A stretch of 33,089 bases of DNA from an uncultured Paracoccaceae bacterium (GTDB taxonomy: Bacteria > Pseudomonadota > Alphaproteobacteria > Rhodobacterales > Rhodobacteraceae): assembly GCA_905182355.1 (NCBI GenBank), contig CAJJBH010000030.1, positions 1 through 33,089 on the forward strand, in the 5' to 3' direction. Below the pieces are notes generated by a model, which was not told where the DNA came from, did not search any database, and saw only the letters and a program-made list of their open reading frames with translations. This document shows positions 24,543 through 31,622 of this stretch, piece by piece. Every line of letters starts with the position of its first letter. Position 1 is the stretch's first letter. A program made the position numbers and the translations under genes.

Positions 24543-25937
24543 TTAGCTGAAAACACGTCCCAATGCATTGTCCGTTGCGGTTACAATCTGATCGATGTCA
24601 TCTTTGGTTGCGATTAATGCAGGTGAATAGCACAGCGTGTTGTTGCGCCCCGGCAAAGAACGGTTGGTCGCACCGATGATAACTGCGTTCTTCATGCAAT
24701 CGCCAACCACCGCTTGGACCATTTTTTCTGCTGCAGGTTCGCGTGTTGTGCGATCCGCCACCAGCTCAACACCCAAGAACAGGCCTTTGCCGCGTACATC
24801 GCCGATGACTTCGTGCTTGTCTTTCAGCGCGTTTAATTGATCGAGCATGTAGTCGCCCATATCAATTGTGTTTTGCAGCAGGCCTTCGTCTTCAATGATC
24901 CGCATATTTTCGAGCGCCGCCGCTGGGCCAGCTGTGCAGCCCCCGAAGGTCGAAATATCGCGGAAGTAGTTCATGTTGTCGTCAGTTGGGTCCATGAACA
25001 TGTCGAACACTTCATTCGTGGTCACAAGGCAAGAGATCGCGGCGTAACCGGATGCCACACCTTTGGCCATTGATACCATGTCCGGCTGGATGCCGTAATG
25101 CTGGTAGCCGAACCATGTACCGGTGCGTCCGACGCCACAAACGACTTCGTCGATGTGCAGCAGGATGTCGTATTTTTTGCAGATTTCGGCAACGCGTGGC
25201 CAGTAACCATCTGGGGCCTCAATAACACCGCCGCCCGCTGTTACGGGTTCGAGGCACAGTGCACCAACGGTGTCTGGACCTTCGCGCAAGATGACTTCTT
25301 CGATCTGGTTTGCAGCCCATTCGCCGTAGTTTTCAACTGGTGCGCCGTCTTGTTCGTGTTTGCGGTATTCTAGGCAATGCGGAACCCGAATGAAGCCCGG
25401 TGTGAAGGGGCCGTATTGCGCGTTGCGTTCGTCTTGGCCACCAGCAGACATCGTCGCGATTGTGGAACCGTGGTAGTCGCGGTCGCGGTACAAAATCTTG
25501 TGCTTTTTGCCGCCGTATTTTTTGTGTGCAATCTGGCGCACCATCTTAAAGGCTTTTTCGTTCGCCTCGGAACCCGAACTGGCGTAATAAACGCGACCCA
25601 TGCCTGGCATTTTGGAAATTAGTTTTTCAGAAAACAGCGCACCGGGAATAGTGCCGGCAGTGCCACCGAAGAAGTTCATCTTAACAATGGCGTTCCGCAC
25701 GGCGTCGCCCATAGTTTCACGGCCATAGCCAATGTTGACGGTCCAGACACCGCCCGCAACCGCATCAAGGTGTTCGATGCCTTTTTGATCCCAAACGCGC
25801 ATACCTTTGCCCTCGACAATGATCTTGGGGTCAGCGCCAGTGGTGAATTGCTGGTGCTGGCTAAGATGATGCCAAACATTTGCGCGATCAGCTTCGATAA
25901 CGCGGCTGATGTCATTTTCGTTAAATGTACCGTCCAT
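24543..25937 (-). CDS. tpa: Taurine-pyruvate aminotransferase
   Basis: A 464-residue class III (omega) PLP aminotransferase: taurine + pyruvate to sulfoacetaldehyde + alanine. PLP-site features are YYASSGSEANEKAFKM (about 117-132), DYHGSTIATMSAGG, Asp263 in HIDEVVCGVGRTGTWFGYQ, and the Schiff-base Lys292 in SMAKGVASGYA. Length and the class III signature exclude class I/II enzymes; the neighbours tauABC, tauR and xsc specify taurine. It is divergent from tauA across a 399-bp regulatory gap and followed by a strong terminator. The alanine produced must be recycled by an alanine dehydrogenase encoded elsewhere. Confidence 0.95.
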   Translation of the reverse strand: MDGTFNENDISRVIEADRANVWHHLSQHQQFTTGADPKIIVEGKGMRVWDQKGIEHLDAVAGGVWTVNIGYGRETMGDAVRNAIVKMNFFGGTAGTIPGALFSEKLISKMPGMGRVYYASSGSEANEKAFKMVRQIAHKKYGGKKHKILYRDRDYHGSTIATMSAGGQDERNAQYGPFTPGFIRVPHCLEYRKHEQDGAPVENYGEWAANQIEEVILREGPDTVGALCLEPVTAGGGVIEAPDGYWPRVAEICKKYDILLHIDEVVCGVGRTGTWFGYQHYGIQPDMVSMAKGVASGYAAISCLVTTNEVFDMFMDPTDDNMNYFRDISTFGGCTAGPAAALENMRIIEDEGLLQNTIDMGDYMLDQLNALKDKHEVIGDVRGKGLFLGVELVADRTTREPAAEKMVQAVVGDCMKNAVIIGATNRSLPGRNNTLCYSPALIATKDDIDQIVTATDNALGRVFS

Positions 25938-26004
25938 GTGCAGATGCTCCGATTGGGTAAGAATTACATGAAATCAAGGCGGACTTGTGCCTGTCACGTA
26001 CTAC

Positions 26005-26018
26005 AGAATAGCTATTCT
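26005..26018. promoter_or_regulatory. 14-bp palindrome between TauR boxes and tpa
   Basis: AGAATAGCTATTCT is perfectly self-complementary. It lies 68 bp before the tpa start and 13 bp downstream (in the tpa direction) of the nearest candidate TauR box, so it probably falls at or near the tpa core promoter. A second regulator could bind here, or it may simply be promoter sequence. Confidence 0.4.
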
Positions 26019-26030
26019 TGTCTGATCAAT

Positions 26031-26060
26031 AGGGCCAGATGAATTTCAATATAGGGCCAA
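26031..26060 (-). promoter_or_regulatory. Candidate TauR operator upstream of tpa
   Basis: On the minus strand TTGGCCCTATA and CTGGCCCTATT are direct repeats exactly 22 bp apart, about 94-122 bp before the tpa start codon and reading in the direction of tpa. The spacing matches the tauR boxes and is one base shorter than at xsc. Confidence 0.65.
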
Positions 26061-26336
26061 AAACCGCAAACTCACCAGGCTTTGGGCGCGGCAAAGTGTG
26101 GTTTATCGTAAGAAATCAAAGGGCGCGGGGGGCTTTTGCACGAACATTGCAGCAAAAATGAAAGGGTCACATTTTTTGGAACAGAGATAAAAATCGTTGA
26201 TCCTTGGCGCATAATCGGGTCGGGTTGGCATAGCGCTTAGTTCCGTCACGTAAAATGGATTCGAGCCGCGCATGGTGTAAGGCCACCTGCTAAAAAAATG
26301 AGTGCCGCGCAATGTGGCACCAAACGGGAGAAGAAA

Positions 26337-27344
26337 ATGAATATAAAATCCAAATTGATGGGTGCCGTTGCAGGCATCGCAATGGTTTCTGGCGCACAAA
26401 TGGCTGCAGCTGATGGCCATTCTGAAATCACAGTTGCCTATTTCCTTGAGTGGCCAATGCCGTTCCAGTTCGCCAAAGTTAATGGCACGTACGAAGAAGC
26501 AATGGGCGCAAAAATCAACTGGGTCAGCTTTGACTCTGGTGTTGCAATGTCCGCTGCTATGGCGTCTGGCGACGTACACATCTCTGTATCCCAAGGCATC
26601 CCACCTTTCGTAGGCGCGGTTTCCGGTGGTCAAGATTTGCAAGTTGTTGACGTGGCTGTTTCCTACTCCGAAAACGACAACTGTGTTGTTGCTTCCGCTC
26701 TGGAAATCGACAAGACATCCGCGGCCGAATTGGCTGGCAAAAAAGTTGCCGTTCCTTTGGGCACAGCAGCACACTATGGCTTCCTGAAGCAAATGGCACA
26801 CTTTGGTGTTGATGTCGGCGGCATGACCGTTGTTGATATGGCACCAGCGGAAGGTGCAGCAGCTCTGTCCCAAGGCGCAATCGACATGGCATGTGGTTGG
26901 GGCGGCGCACTACGTCGCATGAAAGAATCCGGCAACATTTTGTTGACTGGCGCTGAAAAAGAAGAGCTGGGCATCTTGGTATTTGATGCGACAACAGCAC
27001 CTGCTTCTTTCGTCGCTGAAGAAGGCCAATTGCTGGCCAAGTTCCTAAAAGTTACTGCAGATGCAAACGCGATGTGGGCTGATGAAGCCAACCACGCGAA
27101 AATGTTGCCAGTGATCGCCAAAGATGCGGGCATGGACGAAACGGCAACAGCTGAAACATTGGCTGGCTTTATTTTCCCAACGGTTGAAGAGCAGCTAAGC
27201 GAAAAATGGCTTGGTGGCGGATCCCAGACCTTCATGGGCGGCGTTGCAAAAGTCTTCTTGGACTCAGGCAACATCGACGCAGCGCTTGATAGCTATGCAG
27301 GTACAGTGAACACTGCACCATTGATGGCCGTCAAAGGCATGTAA
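26337..27344 (+). CDS. tauA: Taurine ABC transporter substrate-binding protein
   Basis: A 335-residue periplasmic binding protein. A Sec signal peptide covers about residues 1-25 (MNIKSK, hydrophobic core, cleavage near MAAA-DG). The mature protein opens with ITVAYFLEWPMPFQFAKV and has the GVAMSAAMASGDVHISVSQG pocket region of the TauA/SsuA/nitrate binding family. It captures taurine and delivers it to TauBC. ATG 26337 was chosen because GGGAG lies 6 nt upstream and the signal peptide starts there; an in-frame ATG at 26298 adds 13 hydrophilic residues. It is first in tauABC, with a strong hairpin after it. Confidence 0.93.
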   Translation: MNIKSKLMGAVAGIAMVSGAQMAAADGHSEITVAYFLEWPMPFQFAKVNGTYEEAMGAKINWVSFDSGVAMSAAMASGDVHISVSQGIPPFVGAVSGGQDLQVVDVAVSYSENDNCVVASALEIDKTSAAELAGKKVAVPLGTAAHYGFLKQMAHFGVDVGGMTVVDMAPAEGAAALSQGAIDMACGWGGALRRMKESGNILLTGAEKEELGILVFDATTAPASFVAEEGQLLAKFLKVTADANAMWADEANHAKMLPVIAKDAGMDETATAETLAGFIFPTVEEQLSEKWLGGGSQTFMGGVAKVFLDSGNIDAALDSYAGTVNTAPLMAVKGM

Positions 27345-27359
27345 GCCATTTGGGCAACC

Positions 27360-27396
27360 TGACCCGCGCGGGCTTCTGTTCGCGCGGGTCAATTTT
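27360..27396 (+). terminator. Hairpin in the tauA-tauB gap (partial terminator or 3'-end stabiliser)
   Basis: GACCCGCGCG and CGCGCGGGTC pair perfectly (10 bp, extended by one T-A) around a 10-nt loop, followed by AATTTTT. It sits 15 bp after the tauA stop and 70 bp before tauB. Such structures often let binding-protein mRNA outnumber that for the membrane subunits. Confidence 0.8.
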
Positions 27397-27466
27397 TCAG
27401 ACGTGAGGTGGGGCAAACCCCGCCCGACAAGGGTCAAATATCGTGACCTAAACGACAGGTGGGAAC

Positions 27467-28273
27467 ATGTCAGGACTATCAATCGACAACCTCTCGATGC
27501 GGTTTGATTTGCCAAATGGCGGATCTGTTCAAGCGTTGAAAGACGTATCGCTTAACCTCAAAGCGGGTGAGCTGATGAGCGTACTTGGCCCGTCGGGCTG
27601 TGGTAAAACAACATTGCTGAACATCGTTGCGGGCTTTTTGGCCCCCACGGATGGCGTGATGGAATTAAACGGAAAACGTATCAGCGGGCCGGATGCAGAC
27701 CGCGGCATGGTTTTCCAGCAAGGTGCTTTGTTTGAGTGGATGAGCGTACGTGAAAACGTAGGCTTCGGTCCCTCGATGAAGGGCATGCCAAAGAAGGACA
27801 AGGCAGAGATCGTAGATCATCTGCTGGACGTTGTTGGCTTGCAGGGCTTCAAGGAAAAGGCAGTTTACGAATTGTCTGGTGGTATGCAGCAACGTGTGGC
27901 TTTGGCCCGTTGCCTTGCCAACGATCCTGACGTGATTTTGATGGATGAACCGCTTGGTGCTTTGGACGCTTTGACGCGCGAAAAGATGCAAGGCTTGGTT
28001 CTGAAGTTGTGGAAAGAGACGGGCAAGACGATCATTTTAATCACCCACTCGGTCGAGGAAGCATTGCTGTTGGGTGAGCGCCTGATCGTTATGGCCCCGC
28101 GCCCAGGTCGTATTCACAAAGAATACCGTTTGCCGTTTGCAGAGATGGGTGTTGATGCCGATCTTCGTGAAGTTAAGAAACATCCGGATTTCGCTGTGAA
28201 GCGTGAAGAAATCCTTGAAATGATCTGGGACATGGAAGAAGAAATCATGGGCCGGACGGAGGAAACAACATGA
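27467..28273 (+). CDS. tauB: Taurine ABC transporter ATP-binding protein
   Basis: A 268-residue ABC ATPase that energises taurine import. Motifs in order: Walker A GPSGCGKTT (41-49), Q-loop FQQGALFEW (about 83-91), signature LSGGMQQRVALARCLA (136-151), Walker B VILMDEP (156-162), D-loop, and switch His194 in LITHSVEEA. The sequence is of the nitrate/sulfonate/taurine subfamily. Its TGA overlaps the tauC start (ATGA, 28270-28273). It acts as a dimer on the cytoplasmic face of TauC. Confidence 0.95.
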   Translation: MSGLSIDNLSMRFDLPNGGSVQALKDVSLNLKAGELMSVLGPSGCGKTTLLNIVAGFLAPTDGVMELNGKRISGPDADRGMVFQQGALFEWMSVRENVGFGPSMKGMPKKDKAEIVDHLLDVVGLQGFKEKAVYELSGGMQQRVALARCLANDPDVILMDEPLGALDALTREKMQGLVLKLWKETGKTIILITHSVEEALLLGERLIVMAPRPGRIHKEYRLPFAEMGVDADLREVKKHPDFAVKREEILEMIWDMEEEIMGRTEETT

Positions 28274-29538
28274 TCCCTCTCCTACTCTACGTTGGCATTT
28301 TTGTTGCAGCGTTTTTCATTGTTCGCATGATTTCTGAGGGTCGTGGAACCAAAGATTACACATCGTTGAAGACGGTTACTTTTGGCGATGAAAGTGCTGT
28401 GCGGTCTAATCGTGCGGCGTCGTTTATTTCGATCCTGACAGTGTTCTTTATGTGGGCCACATTTACAGGGTCTGCTTTGATTCCGTCATTCTTGCACATG
28501 CCGGGACCGTTTGAAGGCAACACCACATTTGACTACACCGTCGAAAATGCGGCCGGTCAGCGCGATGATGCGACTGTTTCTATATTGGTCCGCCCGCAAG
28601 GTCAGACAGCCGTCAAGCCAGCAATCGAAGCTGGTGATGGTTTTGCTAAGAACGACGCTGCCATTGTGAACAAATGGGGCACCAAGGTTATTGTTGTTCA
28701 AAGCAATGATGAGGCCAAGAAAAGCGAAGGCGCTAAAGTTGTCGCGATTAATGGTAAGCCAGTTAAAGCCCGTACAACTGTAAAAGTTGAGGGTGGTTCT
28801 GTCACTATGACAGACAAAGGCACGCCAAACTTCAAAGCCAAAACCGGTTGGCAGATGTCCCCGCTGTATTTGCCTGCGCCTGAAACTGTTTGGTCTCGTA
28901 CGCTTGAGATTGCCAGTGAAGGCTATCGCAACTTTTCGTTGTGGCAACACTTGGGCTATTCTTTGTTCCGCGTCATCGTCGGCTTTGTTTGTGGCGCTAT
29001 CATCGGTATTCCTTTGGGCTATGCTATGGGTCTAAGCAATTGGTTCCGTGGTTGGTTTGATCCAATCGTTGAATTCATGCGCCCTGTGCCACCCCTTGCC
29101 TTGATCCCATTGATTATCATTTGGTTTGGTATTGGCGAGACAGGTAAGATCATCTTGCTGTTCCTGGCGGCCCTTTGGATCATGGCGATTGCGGCCCGTT
29201 CCGGTGTGTCTGGTGTGAATATCGCTAAGGTTCATGCGGCCTATTCTTTGGGTGCAAGTAAGCCCCAGATCATGCGCTACGTTATCATTCCAAATTCACT
29301 GCCCGAGATTTTCACCGGTGCCCGTGTTGCGATGGGTGTATGTTGGGGGACTGTTGTTGCGGCCGAATTGGTTGCGGCCTCCCAAGGTGCTGGGATGATG
29401 ATTATGGTGGCTGCGAAATTTCAGCAAACCGACATCGTTGTGATGGGTATCATCTTGATCGGGGTGATTGGTTTTGGGATCGATATGTTGATGCGGTATG
29501 CGGAAAACATCTTGGTGCCTTGGAAAGGTAAGTCCTAA
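28270..29538 (+). CDS. tauC: Taurine ABC transporter permease with periplasmic insertion
   Basis: A 422-residue permease, much longer than E. coli TauC (about 275). The C-terminal part (about 198-422) is a standard BPD transport domain, with LPAPETVW, LWQHLGYSLFRVIVGF and an EAA loop (AAYSLGASKPQIMRYVIIP). In front are an extra N-terminal helix (about 2-19), the usual first helix (about 50-70), and then about 118 residues (81-197) placed where the family normally passes straight from the helix to the LPxP motif. This insert reads as beta-rich and hydrophilic (for example TTFDYTVENAAGQRDDATVS), Ig-like in flavour, and should face the periplasm. It might assist TauA docking (inference). A terminator follows. 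Confidence 0.92.
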   Translation: MIPLLLYVGIFVAAFFIVRMISEGRGTKDYTSLKTVTFGDESAVRSNRAASFISILTVFFMWATFTGSALIPSFLHMPGPFEGNTTFDYTVENAAGQRDDATVSILVRPQGQTAVKPAIEAGDGFAKNDAAIVNKWGTKVIVVQSNDEAKKSEGAKVVAINGKPVKARTTVKVEGGSVTMTDKGTPNFKAKTGWQMSPLYLPAPETVWSRTLEIASEGYRNFSLWQHLGYSLFRVIVGFVCGAIIGIPLGYAMGLSNWFRGWFDPIVEFMRPVPPLALIPLIIIWFGIGETGKIILLFLAALWIMAIAARSGVSGVNIAKVHAAYSLGASKPQIMRYVIIPNSLPEIFTGARVAMGVCWGTVVAAELVAASQGAGMMIMVAAKFQQTDIVVMGIILIGVIGFGIDMLMRYAENILVPWKGKS

Positions 29539-29563
29539 TCTTTTAGGCCACTGTGAAACATCT

Positions 29564-29592
29564 AAAAACTGCGCCTCTGAGCGCGGTTTTTT
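29564..29592 (+). terminator. Rho-independent terminator of tauABC
   Basis: AACTGCGC (29567-29574) and GCGCGGTT (29581-29588) pair with one G-T wobble around CTCTGA, flanked by A-run and T-run (TTTTTT), 25 bp past the tauC stop. The A-rich 5' side could also let it work on the opposite strand for the convergent DMT gene. Confidence 0.85.
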
Positions 29593-29594
29593 AT

Positions 29595-29639
29595 GCGAGG
29601 CGCTGCCTCGCGCTCCGAGATATTTAGAGCCAAAGGAAA
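29595..29639 (+). repeat. 45-nt dispersed hairpin element, copy 2
   Basis: GCGAGGC-GCT-GCCTCGC forms a 7-bp hairpin with a GCT loop plus a 28-nt tail (GATATTTAGAGCCAAAGG), matching copy 1 at 16052-16096 in length and in 20 of the 28 tail positions. The stems differ in sequence but stay fully paired. It lies between the tauC terminator and the convergent transporter gene. Confidence 0.75.
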
Positions 29640-29643
29640 CAGG

Positions 29644-30492
29644 CTAGGTTTTTGATATTCGCAGGAGGATCACCCCCACAAGGGTGAGTATGGTCGAGAA
29701 TATTTTGGCGACGTTTAATCGTTCTTTAAGGAACACCACGCCGATCAATAATGCAAAAACGATGCTGACCTCGCGCAGGGCTGTGACCAGTGCAATCGGC
29801 GCTTGAGTAAAGGCCCATGTCACCATCGCGTAGGCGAGGAATGAGGCGCTGCCCCCGATCACAAATGCGGCGCGTCCTTTGGTCAGCATGCCTTTGAAAA
29901 CGCTTGGGCCTGTGGCGTATAGGTAGACGAACATGCATAGCCCGTTGCCGATCGACAGATAGCTGTAATATCCAAGTGACGTGCCAGCCAGCCTTGCACC
30001 TAACCCGTCTACAAGTGAATATGACGCGATGAAGCAGCCTGTGCCCAAGGCGAGTATCGCAGCCTTGCGATTTTGCGCACCATCCGCCCGTCGCACAAGG
30101 CCAAGGCTAAGGATGCCAAGGCCGATCAGAGCGACAGCGGCGAGTTGCATAGTGGTCAGGGCGATCCCTAAGAATACAACAGAAACAACCGTGACGATCA
30201 GGGGGGCAGAGCCACGTGCGATAGGGTAGACTTGGGTCAGGTCCCCGATTTTATATGATTGTAGCAAGAACAGTTGGTAGCCCATGTGCAGCGCAATGCC
30301 TGCGATGATGTAGGGCCAGCTTGCCGCTTCTGGGACTGGCACAAACGCGATCGCGATGATGGCGATGGGCAGGTGTCCTAAGACCAACGCCCCCATGCTT
30401 AGCCGTTTGTCATTGCCGCCTTTGATCAGTGCGTTCCATGAGGCGTGTAAAAGCGCGGCCCCGATGACGGTTAGAAAAACGAGGGTGCTCAT
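29644..30492 (-). CDS. DMT superfamily (EamA) transporter
   Basis: A 282-residue inner-membrane protein with about ten hydrophobic helices in two EamA repeats, beginning MSTLVFLTVIGAALLHASWN and ending with a helix near KIFSTILTLVGVILLRI. The ALLHASWNALIKGG opening and the YPIARGSAPLIV segment after helix 4 are typical of this family. The substrate is unknown. Its end faces tauC, with the terminator and 45-nt repeat between, so it belongs to a separate unit. Unlike the transporter at 8154 it has no overlapping partner gene. A role in export of a taurine product is possible but has no direct support. Confidence 0.9.
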   Translation of the reverse strand: MSTLVFLTVIGAALLHASWNALIKGGNDKRLSMGALVLGHLPIAIIAIAFVPVPEAASWPYIIAGIALHMGYQLFLLQSYKIGDLTQVYPIARGSAPLIVTVVSVVFLGIALTTMQLAAVALIGLGILSLGLVRRADGAQNRKAAILALGTGCFIASYSLVDGLGARLAGTSLGYYSYLSIGNGLCMFVYLYATGPSVFKGMLTKGRAAFVIGGSASFLAYAMVTWAFTQAPIALVTALREVSIVFALLIGVVFLKERLNVAKIFSTILTLVGVILLRISKT

Positions 30493-30589
30493 ACGTGGGT
30501 CCTGCCTGAATTTTGGCTAGCTTATGGATACCTATTGATTTTGGCGACTGAAATGAAGATGGAAGCTAAAGCAATAAAGGGCGCGCAAA

Positions 30590-30823
30590 ATAAACAATCG
30601 CAAATGGACATCGGTTTTTGAATGGACGGGATCTGCCCTTGCCATTGTTTATGCGATGTTGATTGCATCAAATACGGGCAACGAAGTTTTAGGATTTGCA
30701 TTATTGCTAATCTCGGCCAGTTTGTTTGCCGCATGGGCGGTGATCGACAAACGCTGGGCGTTTTTGCTGCTGCAGTTCTTTTACGGTGCGTCTGCCATTA
30801 TCGGATTGATCCGCTGGGGATGA
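30590..30823 (+). pseudogene. Small two/three-helix membrane protein gene without a canonical start codon
   Basis: An open frame to TGA at 30821-30823 encodes NNRKWTSVFEWTGS, then hydrophobic helices (ALAIVYAMLIAS, LGFALLLISASLFAAWAVI, FLLLQFFYGASAIIGLI), a coherent protein of about 77 residues. No ATG, GTG or TTG is in frame until ATG 30656, inside helix 1. ATA at 30590 sits 8 nt after an AAAGGG-like ribosome binding site, which suggests an ATG-to-ATA change. Alternatively one extra T in the T5 run at 30615-30619 shifted a frame starting at ATG 30553 or 30559. The family is not recognised. Confidence 0.55.
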
Positions 30824-30905
30824 TGATATGACGGGGCGTTTCGGTTGACCTATTTGGCCCTGTCACAGACCCTTTGTTCAATAAGCCAAACCAAGGGGTA
30901 AGACG

Positions 30906-31580
30906 ATGGAATTAGATCAAGCGATGCAAGGGCGGCGCAGTATTCGTGGGTTTACGAAAGACCCCGTTTCGCGCGAGCTGTTGGAAGATATCATTGCGCT
31001 GGCCAACCGTGCGCCGTCGTCGATGAACACCCAGCCTTGGCATTTTCATGTGCTGACCGGTGCGCCGCTTGAGGAGGTCCGCAAGGGCAACTCGACCCGC
31101 ATGCTGGAAGGTGTTCCGCCTGTGCGCGAAATCAGTGCACACGCGGCTTATGCTGGCGTCCACCGCGAGCGCCAAATTGAAATCGCTGTGCAATTGTTTG
31201 AAGCGATGGGGATTGAACGCGATGACAAAGCGCGTCGTCAAGATTGGGTGATGCGGGGGTTTCGTCAGTTCGATGCGCCTGTTTCAGTTGTGGTGTGTTT
31301 GGACAAGTCCTTGGTCGACGATACGATTGGACACTTCGATGTGGGTGCTGCGACCTATGGGCTGGTGCTGGCTGCATGGTCCAAGGGGCTGGGGGCGGTG
31401 ATCAACGGACAGGGGATTATGCAATCGCCAGTCGTGCGCGAACATGCGCAAATTCCTGAGGATCAGGTGATCATGACCTGCGTCGCGTTGGGATGGCCGG
31501 ACGAGGGTTTTGATGCTAATGGCGTCGTCTCACGCCGCCGAACTACAGAAAATGCGGCGCGATTTGTTGGGTTTGATTGA
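30906..31580 (+). CDS. Nitroreductase family protein
   Basis: A 224-residue FMN-dependent oxidoreductase of the nitroreductase fold. FMN-contacting motifs are RRSIRGF (10-16) and ANRAPSSMNTQPWHF (about 32-46). The later segment GAATYGLVLAAWSKGLGAVINGQGI and the C-terminal VALGWPDE are typical. It reduces nitro compounds, quinones or flavins with NAD(P)H as a homodimer; the natural substrate is unknown. AAGGGG lies upstream of the ATG. It is followed 42 bp later by another flavin oxidoreductase gene on the same strand, so the two may be co-transcribed. Confidence 0.9.
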   Translation: MELDQAMQGRRSIRGFTKDPVSRELLEDIIALANRAPSSMNTQPWHFHVLTGAPLEEVRKGNSTRMLEGVPPVREISAHAAYAGVHRERQIEIAVQLFEAMGIERDDKARRQDWVMRGFRQFDAPVSVVVCLDKSLVDDTIGHFDVGAATYGLVLAAWSKGLGAVINGQGIMQSPVVREHAQIPEDQVIMTCVALGWPDEGFDANGVVSRRRTTENAARFVGFD

Positions 31581-31622
31581 TACCTGCGATATTGGCCTCT
31601 CGTTTTGACTGGAAAGCACAAA

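Larger units (their letters stand above)
25938..26336. promoter_or_regulatory. Divergent tpa/tauA regulatory region
   Basis: This 399-bp gap has no convincing gene. It holds a 14-bp perfect palindrome (26005-26018), the paired TauR-like boxes at 26031-26060, and the tauA ribosome binding site GGGAG at 26326-26330. A weaker tandem pair, TTGGCGCATAAT (26204) and TTGGCATAGC (26225), 21 bp apart, sits 112-133 bp before tauA and might serve the tauABC promoter. Promoter hexamers could not be assigned with confidence. Confidence 0.6.

Noticed and set aside
26103-26873. Minus-strand open frame of 256 codons over the tauA start
   Set aside because: It would overlap the tauA signal peptide and its promoter region, and it shows no domain signature.
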